Assembly (NCBI GenBank): GCA_002803225.1
Contig: NXFV01000940.1
Coordinates: 124,001 to 188,000 of the forward strand
Length of the DNA: 64,000 nt
Direction: 5' to 3'
From: Gamarada debralockiae
Taxonomy: Eukaryota > Ascomycota > Leotiomycetes > Helotiales > Hyphodiscaceae
The notes beneath the pieces were generated by a model. The model saw only the letters and a list, made by a program, of their open reading frames with translations, did no database searches and was not told the origin of the DNA. The position numbers and the translations under genes were made by a program. This document shows, piece after piece, positions 1 to 11,019 of the stretch (the stretch's first letter is position 1; each line of letters starts with the position of its first letter).

Positions 1-639
1 AAGATCGTCATATGCGCTGCGGGTATCAGCAAATGCTGTACTCCCGCCTGTTCCAGGAGGTGGTAGTTCGTGTGCCAGCAGGAGGGAGTAACCGGCACGA
101 CGAGGGTTGAACGATGAGTCCACGTGGAAGAGGCCATTGCCCTGAATAATACAATGTCAACGAACTTTAACCACGAAAAGCGACCCTGGGAAGTAGGAGC
201 TCGCGCACCTTGTTTGCCTGCCCTCTCGGGCTTTCTGGATCAACAAGTGTCCCATCCAAGTCGACATTACTTACGTCGAACAACTCATCGTAGGCCAGTC
301 GATTTTTGCGGCCTGCTGCTAGGTATGGCTTGATATCATCAAGTTCTCCAAATCTTCTGGCAAATTCCACGTGCCCTTTGTCATCCAGAGATGTACTTCG
401 GAAAACGAGGACTCCATACTGTGGGGATGATTGATTTAGCAATTGATCAAAATGGTTGCGAGTTGTTTTCCGACCTTGGTGATCGCAGAGAGAATTTCGT
501 TGGAAGTCTCGTCTGATATCGGGAATGAGAAGTCTACGCCACTGATCTGGGCGCCGAATGTTTGGTGGAGTTTCTGAACCTTGATATTCTTGAAATCTGA
601 ATCATCGGTCGAATGAAGAAGCCCTGGCATTGTGGGCAA
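1..639 (-). CDS. TfdA/TauD-type alpha-ketoglutarate-dependent dioxygenase, partial
   Basis: Fe(II)/2-oxoglutarate dioxygenase of the TfdA family (2,4-D dioxygenase-like in fungal annotations); the natural substrate cannot be told. Translation starts at 639 and runs off the left edge. Three exons are inferred: 639-475, 418-209 and 141-1, with introns of 56 and 67 nt. The first donor is GTCGGA, which is non-consensus but keeps the frame. After splicing the protein reads through a segment rich in RFGELDDIKPY, then GNGLFHVDSSFNPRRAGYS. HVD supplies the first His and the Asp of the iron-binding facial triad; the distal His lies outside the window. It is divergent from the Zn2Cys6 regulator at 1040, so that regulator may control it. 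The family assignment is strong; the specificity is unknown. Confidence 0.88.
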
Positions 640-1039
640 CGGAGCTCGAAAACGATTAACTTAACAAGTGTTCACTTGGACAGACGAATTCCGAGACAAT
701 TATTTACGCTAAACTTTGAATGAGAAATTCATTCACAAGATTTCTTGAAATCATACAGACATTATATCTTAAGTTCAGTTGTTGAACAACAGTTTTGCCG
801 CTTTATTTCCATCTATAGCCGATGCGGGGAAGGGGATGGCCGAATGCGGAGAAGTGATGATCGCTAGTAGTTCTGGTCACATCCCTTCTTCCGTCTACAA
901 CCGATTCCAACAAATTTCTCAGGCCTTCATACTGCGGAAGAAGGTTGAAAATCCATAAGTCTTCCTCACTTGACGATGTGATGAGACATCAACGCCATTC
1001 CCCTAAGCTTCAGTCGGCGATCTAATAAAAAGAGAACAA
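640..1039. promoter_or_regulatory. Shared divergent promoter with an inverted repeat
   Basis: A 400-bp gap separates the starts of the dioxygenase (639, minus) and the Zn2Cys6 regulator (1040, plus). It contains the exact inverted repeat CAAGTG-TT-CACTTG at 665-678, 26 bp upstream of the dioxygenase start, and a second one, CAAGA-TT-TCTTG, at 736-747. Dimeric zinc-cluster proteins often bind inverted repeats, so these are candidate operators. That role is inferred only. Confidence 0.4.
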
Positions 1040-3367
1040 ATGACTCGTGGCACTGGGGAGCGACTATATCGAGCTTGTTCAAGATGTCGCAAAAGAAAAT
1101 CCAAATGTGATTTGTAAGGTGTTCTTGAAATTGATTGGCACTCCGCAGGTTTGATACCCTGCTGACCGCGAACAGAAACAGTGTCGGAGCGTATGGGAAA
1201 CCCCCATGTATGGAATGTTTCCGGACAGGTTATGAATGCACCATGGCCGGCTCTAGACGGGGTGGAAATTATAGCCACTTTCGAAAGCGAAAGAACGGAA
1301 ACAGTCGACGTGTAGGTAGGTCGATTCCTCGATCGCCTTCAGTCAGAGCCAGTCCTCCGTCTGTAGCCGATAGAATCAACGCCAGAGCTTTTAGGAGGTA
1401 CCAACCAGATGACGAGACCATGTGTGCGGAACTTAAGAATCCCTTCGATGCTTTACAGATCCTTGCAAAGGCTGCTGTTAATGATAATCGTTCGTCGGAT
1501 CATAAAAATTGCTCGCCGGGCCCTGACAAATTACCGTTTGACCCGAATGAAGACCGTCATGACCTTGGTGATGGACCTATGCACCCTACTCATTCTGACC
1601 AAAGCCCTATCTGGACTGCGGACGTCAATGGAGGAATTGAAGGTTACGAACTGGTAGCCAATGGGACTCTAGATGTCGAGGATATATCAGAACTACTTCG
1701 AAGGTAAGGCTCACCAACCGATTTGAAGTCGCGTATACTAAAATATGGGTAGTTACGAGGAGAACTATCACGCATTCGTTCCTCTGGTGCCGAAGCATGT
1801 TCTCACACCACTCAATATCGATCGGTCCATGGTAGACGAAAGGTTCCTCCTCACAGCCATCTTAACAATCGCATCGAAGGATGACCCCAGACTCGAGGTC
1901 ATTCACAGAAATTGCTGGGAATACATGAAGAAGCTCCTCCTTGATATTCTACTCGGCCTTCCATCAACCCAAAGAATTGGCTCAGTTGAAGGACTGCTCT
2001 TACTCTCGGAGTGGATACCCTACGTCCAAGTTGAAGCCCCGTCTTCCCGGGGAATCCAAAGAGCATTTGGCGGCCCGGAAGATGGCGCAGCATGGTCTCT
2101 CGTAGGCCAAGCTGTTCGGCAGGCATATCTTCTTCGCCTCGATCGGACTTCATTTCGCAGGGAAGTTTCAGATGAACGGAAAGAACTGACAGATCGAAAA
2201 CGTCTCGTTTGGACATGTAAGCAACAGTCGTTCATATCCTCTGAACACATGATTAAAACCCTGAAATAGTCGTGTATCTGGCGGACCGACAAATATCTGT
2301 TCGGATGGGCCAATCATTTTGGTCACGAGGTCCATCGCTATCAACAAAATTCACCGCGAGCGACTTTCCAACGTTGCAGCCCCGGTTGACCACGGAAGAC
2401 GATCATGCCTCCGTCCTGCAAGCCACGATCGAGCTCACCCAATTACTGCACAATGTTCACGACATTCTATACACTTCGAAGTCTCGAACCCTAGAAATTA
2501 TGCTCATGGGTGACTATAGCCGGTATCTTGACGATTTCTTGAAAGCTCTCGCCGCATGGGATCAAATCTGGGGACCGCTTGATGTGTCTCAAAAGTTGAA
2601 AAGCACCCTTCGCCTCATGCATGAGTACTTGTGTCTCTACGTGAATGCATTTTCACTTCAAGCCGTCATTTCAAGATCCTCTGACCCTCAAAAAGTGGAT
2701 AGTTTTAAAGAGCAGTCCCTCTTCCCACATGGCGTTATGGCCTCTCCAGATGGCCGGTTTATCTTCGAGGCCATTCGGTCAGCGAAAGCCATACTGAAGC
2801 TGTTCTCTGAGATGGATGCGGTGACACATATCCGGTATCTACCGTCACGTTTCTATCTGTGAGCACCTCTTTCCTCCCCTTCTCAAAGTGTCAAATACTG
2901 ACAAGATCCCTAGTTATGGTATCTACTCCGCAGTGTTTCTGTACCGGGCCAGAAATTTCGGTGCTTTGGATGTAGCAGTTGAGCACGAGGAAGTCCTCAA
3001 CCTTGGACGTGGATTCATGACAGCTCTCGAAAATGCCGCAAGCAGTGAGAATCATATTGGACGACGGTACAGCAGACTCTTGAAGAGTCTCTGGTCTCCG
3101 GGTCTTGAAGAGTCATCAACGATTACCCAAACGATCCCAATGAGGGCTGGTAGCAACGCCAAGTGTATCGCAAACGCTCAAGCGATGACCAGCCCCAGCA
3201 CTGTCCAAGTATCGCAGGGATTTGAGCTAGAATCTCACGAGGATGTGCTGGAAACAACCAGTTTCGATCCATTCTGCGAGAGCTTCTCGGGTTTCGAAGC
3301 CGACATTTTCGGACTCATTTCGCAGGATGTCTTTGGGCTTCAAGGATTAGATCCAAGTTATCTCTGA
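1040..3367 (+). CDS. Zn2Cys6 fungal transcription factor
   Basis: Nuclear binuclear zinc-cluster regulator. The start at 1040 gives the first cluster half CSRCRKRKSKC. Splicing 1114-1181 (68 nt) joins it to PPCMECFRTGYEC, completing the six cysteines with a 10-residue linker. An acceptor at 1148 would leave a 35-nt intron and is less likely. Further introns are 1704-1752, 2217-2269 and 2859-2913. The five exons sum to 2103 nt, giving a 700-residue protein. The splice at 1704-1752 restores LLRSYEENYH and the next restores RLVWTFVYLADRQ, both typical of the fungal_trans middle homology region. The C-terminus is rich in acidic and aromatic residues, like an activation domain. It is divergent from the TfdA-type gene, which is the most likely target. 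Confidence 0.9.
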
Positions 3368-3918
3368 TCATTATTGGTCTTTCTTCTAGTCGCTCCACTT
3401 TCGCGAGGATGAGAAAGGAGAGATGGCTGTCGGCGAAGCGGGATTTGGAAAGTTATCCCTATTTAGCCTAAATCTTCCAACGTCTTCAGTGGTTCACGAC
3501 CCGAGAACTCACTGCCTCAACGCCGCAGGGCTGTGCCGACAATCGAAAACACAGCAGTTGATGATACATTTTTGACTGCGGGGAATGAATTTATTGATAA
3601 ATAGATGGTTCTTTTGCCATTCTGTTGCATTGGGGCTGTGGGGATTTACGAGCAATGCGAGGTGTCAAGGAGCATGCACAAATGCCTCAATTACCTAACT
3701 TGGCCGATCTACCTACAATATCTTTTGTCCTGCTACCATTTCACAAGGTATATATTACCTTCTGAGCACCTCACCTCACTGTTTCTCCAGTTTTCGGGGT
3801 TCGATATTTTCGCTCACTCCCAAAGTTAACTGCACAGCTCGTCAGTTCCCTGTTGACGCAATCACTCCTACACTTTTGTAAATTTAAATCATTCCTTATC
3901 ACACATACTTCCAACACG
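3368..3918. other. Intergenic, no gene seen
   Basis: About 550 bp between the regulator's stop and the small gene at 3919. Short open frames here have no protein-like composition. It presumably holds the regulator's 3' UTR and the promoter of the next gene. Confidence 0.5.
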
Positions 3919-4134
3919 ATGTGTTTCGGCATCAAAGCAAACCCAAAGATCCAAACCGGCGTCGATGCCCCACGCACAGTACACCAATACTCCAACAAAC
4001 CTTACTCAGATGGCACGAGCAAACCCGCTAAACCCAGCGGTAGCTTCTTAGCCAACACGCCATACGGAAGGAGCAAAGCCATTCAGGAGCAGATCAAGCG
4101 TGGCGAGATCGATGGAGTGAAGAGACCGACGTAA
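3919..4134 (+). CDS. Small conserved-looking protein (71 aa), function unknown
   Basis: A 71-residue protein beginning MCFGIKANPK, rich in Lys, Ser, Pro and Gly, with no signal peptide or membrane segment. The ATG at 3919 is chosen over an upstream in-frame one because small fungal proteins starting MCFG occur in many genomes (recollection, not a search). A cytosine-poor C-terminal stretch, GRSKAIQEQIKRGE, looks helical and basic. The stop overlaps a good donor (GTAAGA at 4131), so the protein could continue into another exon. No function is proposed. Confidence 0.5.
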   Translation: MCFGIKANPKIQTGVDAPRTVHQYSNKPYSDGTSKPAKPSGSFLANTPYGRSKAIQEQIKRGEIDGVKRPT

Positions 4135-5105
4135 GATCCATTTCCTTTCATGTCATTGGAAGACGGGGCGACGTTCCTACATAATTCCGAACCATATGGT
4201 TGCTTTATTATAAGATCAGATTTCAAGGTGCGACCACTGTGTGAGCGTAGTTCGATGTTAAGAGATAGTAGCTCTAGGGTCAAGGATAGTAACTCTAGAC
4301 CTATTTGCATGATGTAGCTCGTGCGGCAGTGACGTTCGTATAGACATCCGGCCTCGATGGTCGCTGGATGGAGTGGAAGGGTGAAGGTTGATAGTGAGGG
4401 GAGAGTGTGGAGAGACTGATTGCTTTGGTCAATTTCTTGGAGTGGAAATTGGAATGAGGATGACGAATGGTGCTGATGAGTTTCCTCGGTAGGATGAATG
4501 TGAAGGGTAGTTATGGCGTTAATGCGTTTGTTGGTTTTGCTGTTATTGTTTGCTCTTTGCTGATTTCCTTTTGAAGTAGGGATTATATTGGGGATGTGGC
4601 GACTGCTCTGGCATATCGCGATTGAGGGCTTGCACGGATAGGGGGGTAATGATAATGTTGTCTCGGAGAAAGAAAGGATTATTAAATTAATGTGAAAGGT
4701 TCTAATGATTTGGGTTATCGTAATGTGTTTGTAACTTTTTGAGAGACGATGTAGATTAAAATATACAACAAGTCACAGAATGGTTTCGTCCAAGCAGCCG
4801 TCTGTCAACGGTCTAGTCGGGTGGTCTCCCCAAAGCCACTTACCTCTTCAAATTCAGTGGAACTCCACTTCTTTTGGACGATTAGTGATCATCATAGGTG
4901 GTCAGAAAGGTAAGAATCGAGATCAAGCCCACAAACTTAATCCGAAGGCCCGGCGTTAGACGGACTTAAGTTGCCTGCGTTCCATCTTAAAAGAACGATT
5001 GAAATGAACCATTCATACACTTGCATAGTGTAGATATACATATCTTTTCAAACATAAGAAACGCGAAATAAACCCTCTCCTATCTAATTATAACTCACTC
5101 CCAAA
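4135..5105. other. Intergenic, no gene seen
   Basis: About 970 bp, becoming AT-rich after 4650. No coding signal was found. The last 200 bp, with pyrimidine-rich and A-rich tracts, are the likely promoter and leader of the amidohydrolase gene. Confidence 0.5.
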
Positions 5106-6065
5106 ATGGCACCAAAGTGTTGGCTCGACATCCACGGGCATTTCAACCTCCCCCTCACCTCCCAAGAATGGACGCAATCCATCTCAGCATACAACAAACT
5201 CTGCTTCATGGTCCGCGAGCCCTGGCCTTGGTCCGCTCCGGACATAATCGTCTACCTCGACCGCGCAGGAGTCCAAATGCAAATGCTCTCTTACATCCCA
5301 CAATCCTCGCACTCTGCCCTCCGCTCCGCAAACGATTATGGTCTTTCCATCGTTCAGAAACACCCATCCCGTTTTGGACTGCTCGCTGCTCTCCCTACTG
5401 ATGATACCGATGCTTGTTTGAAGGAGGTTAAACGCGTGATGAAAGATTTTGTTCCGGCTGCTGATGGATTCGCTGTTACGACGACGTATAAAGGCGTTTT
5501 GCTTAGTGACGAGAAACTTGAGCCTGTGTGGAAGGAGTTAGATGGAAGAAAAGCAGTGGTCTTCATCCACCCCGACGGTTCCGGACCCCCTTCCCTTGGC
5601 CGTCCCAGTCCCATCATCGAAGTCGCATTTGAGACCACGCGTATAGTTGTCGACATGTTGTACAAAGGCATCTTCCGGCGGTACCCCTCCATCACCTTTG
5701 TACTCGCCCATTCAGGTGGCGCGTTACCCGTACTCTCTGGTCGCATCTCGTTATTGGGGACGGAATCTTGGTGTCCGAATCCGGAAAAGCTGACGAGGGA
5801 AGAGATTGACGAGCAATTAGGGAGATTGTGGGTCGATACTGCGGCGACTGCGAAGACGGGACTGGAGCCTGCGATTCGGATGGTGGGTCTGGGAAGGTGT
5901 GTTTATGGTGCGGATTGCGGGGTGCCGTGCTCGAGGGAGGAGACTATGGAAGAGAATCGACGGGATGTGTGTGAGGTTGAGGGAAGGTATGGTGGCAAGG
6001 GAGCCGTGGGGATGAATGGATGGAAATTATTTCCTGCTGCTGCTGAGAGGGCTGAGGGTGCTTGA
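5106..6065 (+). CDS. Amidohydrolase_2 family protein (ACMSD-like decarboxylase/hydrolase)
   Basis: Single-exon 319-residue TIM-barrel metalloenzyme of the amidohydrolase 2 group, which includes aminocarboxymuconate-semialdehyde decarboxylase and 6-methylsalicylate and related aromatic acid decarboxylases. Seen directly: DIHGH at residues 8-12 (the DxHxH metal-binding start), HPDG near 155, LAHSGG near 202 and the late acidic loop YGADCG. These are the successive metal and catalytic stations of the family. No signal peptide, so it is probably cytosolic. The length matches the usual 310-340 residues. The exact substrate cannot be read from sequence; decarboxylation of an aromatic acid is the best guess. 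Confidence 0.88.
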   Translation: MAPKCWLDIHGHFNLPLTSQEWTQSISAYNKLCFMVREPWPWSAPDIIVYLDRAGVQMQMLSYIPQSSHSALRSANDYGLSIVQKHPSRFGLLAALPTDDTDACLKEVKRVMKDFVPAADGFAVTTTYKGVLLSDEKLEPVWKELDGRKAVVFIHPDGSGPPSLGRPSPIIEVAFETTRIVVDMLYKGIFRRYPSITFVLAHSGGALPVLSGRISLLGTESWCPNPEKLTREEIDEQLGRLWVDTAATAKTGLEPAIRMVGLGRCVYGADCGVPCSREETMEENRRDVCEVEGRYGGKGAVGMNGWKLFPAAAERAEGA

Positions 6066-6489
6066 TGGCTCTAGAGAATTGTGAATGGATTTGTTCAAAA
6101 GCAATGAAAGAATGAAATGAGATGCTGGCCAAAAGTGCTTCGTGACGCAGCCGGATGGTACCATATTGTCATTCGTGCCCGAATCAACATCTTCCAGGAC
6201 CATATAGCCTGATGCTTCTATCTAATAGCTTCCTCGTTACTGACGGCTCCTGAATCTCGCGGTAGTAATATATTTTGGCATCCGGTAGAACTTTCTCTTC
6301 TGACCCCGGAGAATTCTCATTCTCGCCCTCTCGCAGACCATCGCTCTCCACAAAATGCGAGATACATTGCATTGGTAGTCAGGCTTTCTCGGGAGTGAAC
6401 TACCATGAAGTCAACGCAAATATCGTCACTCCAGCCATGATTATCAGCGCATCTATTACACTCGTCAGCAAGTTCTCCTCATGAACCGT

Positions 6490-7640
6490 TCAGTAGGACT
6501 TACAACTCAGTGTGCTGGCCGTCACTGCGAATTCGTATGCAGTGAACAATACGGTAACAACCCATCCATTCCAGAAAATACTCACAAACTGCACCGGTTT
6601 ACTCCACTTCCCCAAACTCCATCTGGCTTCAGGAAAGTTCTTCGGAATCAAGAATACCCTTCCCAGACAGATCAAGCCCGTAGGCGGCAGCTGAGTGGAC
6701 ACCAGTCTCTGAGATGAGACAAGTGAATGCCACCGAAGAGGCAGGGTGGTACACGTGGTGATCGACGCAATGAACCAGACTACGATGATTGCGTTATGAG
6801 GTTGACCTTCAGGAGAGACCTTTGAGACCTAGCGAGAGAAAGGAAGGACACCGTCGCGTGTCACGGCGAAGACCAAACGAGAGGCAGCCACGATGGCGAT
6901 GATATTCATCACAATATGGCCTCCCTCTCCTAGCACCACGGCATAAAGTGGGACAAAGGGCTGTGTGCCGCCATATAAAAAGAGCGCAGCTGGATCTGGT
7001 GTACAGAACAAGTATAGAATGACTGTCGCGAATCCGACTCTAGAAATACCTCTTGCAGCCGTAATAGAAGCATTCTTGGTTTCCTCCGCCGCATCAAAGC
7101 CAATCAGAATGCCAGCTGTAGCAAGGTAAGAAAGGTACCAATTCCACCCTAAGGAAGCACCTGTTCCATTGTATGTTGTCATGAAAGCCTCTTGTGCAGT
7201 TCCGATTCCATATATATTATGAGCACCGATCGGAAGCCAAATGACGTTTAAGAGGACGTCGAACATGACAAAACCGTTGGAGAGCCAGAATACGTATTTG
7301 AAGAAGCGTGGCGGCAGAAAATTGAGGAGCGTTGCCAACGCCCGGAGGGTTTCTATACATACCCATTGCAGAGCCCTGAATTTGATGTTGCTGGTGTCAG
7401 TTAGGAAACTGACGTTGAAGACCCCCAATTCCGAGAGCATATAATCCACAGCTCCTTGGGTGTTGCTGGCGCAGAATGTCATCCATGCTGTTGTTCTCCA
7501 CCAAACAACGATGAAGCCGAGTAATTGTCCATATTCGGGACCTCCAGCTTCAGCTGCGCAGAGATAGATTGATCCTGCCGATGGGAAGCTGAACAAACCC
7601 CGGCTGTCACTGCAGCTGTGTTAAACGTAAAGACACACGT
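6490..7640 (-). pseudogene. Decayed amino-acid/GABA-type APC permease
   Basis: Remains of a fungal APC-superfamily permease. The longest piece (7596-6829) contains SAGSIYLCAAEAGGP, NTQGA, LNFLPPR, EETKNASITAARG and AASRLVFAVTRDGVLPFS, all strong family motifs. Damage: a frameshift before residue FPSAGS; in-frame gaps next to GFDA/EETKN, after AARGI and after NIIAI; a TAG where FSxWVSK is expected (TGG to TAG, RIP-type); and a frameshift near 6745. The C-terminal part in another frame (6702-6490) reads GLICLGRVFLIPKNFPEARW. Ten or so membrane helices are partly recognisable. It cannot make a working transporter. A more eroded N-terminal part may extend to about 8200. Confidence 0.85.
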
Positions 7641-8382
7641 GAGAAGATAGCTCGTCCTGATTGTTGGGAAATACCTAAGACTAATATAGTAGTGGCAATG
7701 GTGGTGGCAATTAGGGGTGGCGAAGCTTACAAATACAGTGACTCATACCCTAGTAGTATAGGCTAGAAGGTTCTAGTAGTGAAGGAAATAGGGTATATAT
7801 AGGGGTCGTAGAACCTGTAGAGTAGAAAGTCAGTCAAGTTAATATATGCATTTGGAACCGGAACCTCAGAAAAACCAACACTGATTTCATGTCAGATTGA
7901 GCATTTGAACAGAGAAAAGGCACCAAACCAGTAGGTAAGTGGACCGCCAGATGCAATTGCCGTCGAATATGTAACTCACACTCCTCCAACGAAGTATAGA
8001 GCTGCAAATAATGTTCAGTAATTCTCGAATAACGGTATGCCTTGTGGAGAACCAGTACCAATGTATCGTCTGACGGCCCAGAATTTGGAGAGCAGCATAC
8101 TGGTTTATATCCAAGAGTTTCCTGTATTTCAATGTGAGGCGGGAATTCAAAAACTTCTGGAGATCACCAATTACGCGTCATCCTTCATCTTCGTCATCGA
8201 TAGTGTGGCCTTTCCACGTCCCTGAGACTAGGGCGTGTCATGGGGCATCATGGGGCCCCAAGTGGCCCTTGGAACCGCAACATGGGTATAATGGTATACT
8301 ATAATTAGCTAGAACGAATAGAAGGATGCCATAAAAACGGTCCGCCTACACATCGAGATTGAGTAGTGACTAAGGAAGTCGC
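7641..8382. other. Low-coding region, possible eroded permease N-terminus
   Basis: Minus-strand fragments between 7880 and 8150 give phrases such as STAIASGGPLTYW in shifting frames, which resemble the first helices of an APC permease, but no continuous alignment is possible by eye. The 7680-7810 part is AT-rich with repeated TAGTAG/CTAGAAG words and looks inserted. Nothing firm. Confidence 0.25.
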
Positions 8383-8760
8383 TTGAAGCCTTACGCTGCA
8401 AATTTACAAGCCACCTATTGTCACCTCCAGGCTCTAAAATTAGAAAACAGCAAGTACAGCCAAGTGACATTTCGCAAGTGCAGACCTCCTGATTCTTGTG
8501 TACAACGCTTTAACGTAGCACATTCGATTATTGCTGCAGGCGGAATAAAGTCAAGCCGCTCTCTTCGGGAAGTTCTGGCGAGCGGAGAAAGCTCCGGCTT
8601 GCAGTGGGCCGCAACCAAGTTTGCACCTTTACGTCATGTGTATTGGTCTGATATGCTTTTATCCGATGAGTCAAGAGTCCTGTTTCAAAGGGGCTGTATG
8701 GTATCGCAGGGACTGGAGCAGAAGATATGATTTTCCCAGTTTCGTTATGATTCAGGACAA
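8383..8760 (+). pseudogene. Possible Tc1/mariner-type transposase scrap
   Basis: A 115-residue open frame ends in HVYWSDMLLSDESRVLFQRG. The WS..LLSDES part resembles the second aspartate motif of Tc1/pogo DDE transposases, and the next frame offers VWYRRDWSRRYD, like the following block. No inverted repeats or full domain are visible. It could equally be a chance frame. Confidence 0.28.
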
Positions 8761-8797
8761 TTTTAGCCTTTTGTTCTAGACTTCTACAATTCGCATC

Positions 8798-10087
8798 CTA
8801 CTTCGAAGTAACCTTCCTCTTCTTATTTGGCTGCTCACGCTTAAAACTCTCCGCATAAACCTTAAAAAATTCCACAGGCTCCTGTGGATGCTGACCCGTA
8901 ACATCATGAAATGCAAGGGTAGAGATATAGTTCGTCTTGCCTTCCCGGACTAGCGAATAGTACTCAAGCAGATATTCAACTTCAGAGGGGTCGATGTCGG
9001 ATTGGGAGCTCAAGACACGTTTGGCTTCATAGCTGGCGAAGTCTGTTAGCTAGAATTGAGTGCAAACAGTTAACTTACGGGGAGATATTCTCAAACGTCA
9101 TCTCCTGATCCAACGCCTGGTGCGCAGCTTCAGCCAGCTCGTTTCCGGCTGTTAACATAGGACCTGTAAAGTCATTCGTAAGCTGAAGCCACTGAGAGAT
9201 ATATTTGAATCGTTGGCAAACTTACCAGTCAAAACAATAAGCTGTCCGCGGTGCTTATCATCAAATCCATGCTTTCCAGCACCAGAAAGGACATGAGCAG
9301 CAACGAGGGCAACATCCTGTACGATTATGAATATGTGTTCTGTGTTAAAAAAGGGAATATATATATATAAAATATATAAAATAAAATTTTTTGGGGGGGT
9401 TTTGTAGGGGGTTTTGTAGGGGGGAGGGGGGAGGGTTCGCAACATACACCTAGGGCAATAGGAGCGAACTTGTGATTCTCTCCGATTGGTAGTGGCAATA
9501 CTGAGTCGCTCTTGGATTGGGGGCTATACAGAAGCAAGTTCTCCGCATAGAATCCGGCACTGAGCAAAGAAGGTGAGCTCAAGGAACAAGCAAGAAAGTT
9601 TGAGGTTAAAGACCTACCGGATAACCACAGGAGAATGACCAGTAGAAGTGCTTGGGTCTCCTTTCGCGGATAGCACGAGGCTTTCAAGGTCAATGAACTC
9701 TCGAAGTCTCGGCTGCTTCGCACCATCTGCTAAATCCGCACCGGCTGAGCTCAGCAGGCAAACATTGGGAATATTGGACTTTTTCGTGGCTTCGATTAGC
9801 TCCAGTGTAATCTCAAACTTATCCTTGTGGCTTGGGGGAATAACGCAGATAGCGTTTGCACCGATGTCTTTGAGCATAGTCACCATCGTTTTTTGTGTTC
9901 CTGGCATGTGGTGGATAATCTCGACTCCGAGCTTGGCTAGGGCTTTGCATTTTTCTGAACGAGGGTAGAGTGAAAGCCCGACGATAGAGTCGATCTTGCT
10001 AGAGAATTGGTTGTTTGTGAGCAGGAGTTCCGCGATGAGGTAGCCGGTCTGACCGTCGACAGCTGTTACACAGAGCTTTCGAGACAT
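8798..10087 (-). CDS. NmrA-like NAD(P)-binding protein with C-terminal KKRKV
   Basis: NmrA-like atypical short-chain dehydrogenase: a Rossmann-fold protein that usually senses dinucleotides or acts as a regulator or reductase. The start MSRKLCVTAVDGQTGYLIAE contains the dinucleotide loop. Four introns are supported: 9560-9617; a long one starting GTATGT near 9447 and ending before DVALVAAH; one splitting LTG/PMLTAGNE; and one splitting ENISP/YEAKRV. Spliced motifs include SPVVIRAGFYAENLLLY and EVEYLLEYYSLVREGKTNY, typical of the fungal family. The last residues are PNKKRKVTSK, very like the SV40-type nuclear localisation signal. The second intron carries an AT tract and a G-run cluster. Catalytic or purely regulatory use cannot be told. 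Confidence 0.87.
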
Positions 10088-11019
10088 GATGAGCGGCTGC
10101 GTTGCAGTAATGTTGAATCAGGTCAACTGAAGCTTTTGGCGTTTAAATACAGTGCGCAACTTCAGTTAGCGCCAATGAAGTAGGTGTGCATACACTAGAG
10201 TAGAAAATATTGAGATCTGTGAGGTGAATGGATCAATTAAACTAACCAAAAGGAGGCAATTACGTTGCAGAAATTCACTGCTGTGAGGGCACAGGCGTGT
10301 GACTTCAACATTTGCGATAATACGTCGCCAGTGCTCTTAGCCGAAGTCGACATCATCTCGTGGCAACCAATAACAAAGAAGGTCGCAACTGGAAAATTAG
10401 TACGTCATTCTCGAATAGAAACCAGAAGGGACGTCATTCTGTGGAATCAATGGTTTCATCCCGTCTCACAGCCGTTCATTCACTCCAAGCAAGTTCCGTT
10501 CAAATGGAGATCGTCATCGGCTTGCTTCAGGCGGAAAATATGCCGGCCGTACTTGTTCGCCACAACTCGTCAACGAAGTGAACCAGCTGGTCAAGGATCT
10601 AGTAATGTCCACAGCGGCTCGTATAACAGGTGTCTTCCTACTTTGGGCCACATCCCATCAATTGAAGTGTCTTCTGGGATAAAGGGTTTGTTAGCTGTAG
10701 GCATGATTCCGTCTCTAGCTTTGTGCTCAGAAAGTGACGATAAAAGTGAACCTTTTCTTTTCCATTTTAGAACTTGGCAAGCAACACGTATACTTCGTCT
10801 CGCGGTGTATGAGGGCAATTGACAAATTATGTAACACCCATGAGAACAGGCAAAAAGATCCATTGATTTATTGTGTAGCTGGTAGTCTATGTGCACTCTC
10901 AGACTTATCACTATTACTACTAGAGCAAAAGGACACCACTCAACTTTTCCATTACCAGTAGTGCACATATCGCCCGATTAATAATACTTTGTTACTTTGT
11001 CGAAGGATTAGGGCTCGTA
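10088..11019. other. Intergenic with unassigned open frames
   Basis: Contains the NmrA-like promoter. A plus frame at 10265-10822 (185 codons) is rich in Ser/Arg and lacks recognisable motifs. Another frame over 10400-10640 reads QLVNEVNQLVKDLVM and may be the ghost of a gene, but I cannot name it. Confidence 0.35.

Noticed and set aside
10265..10822. A 185-codon plus-strand frame as a real gene
   Set aside because: No domain, odd composition and no matching splice or start context; kept only as an unassigned region.
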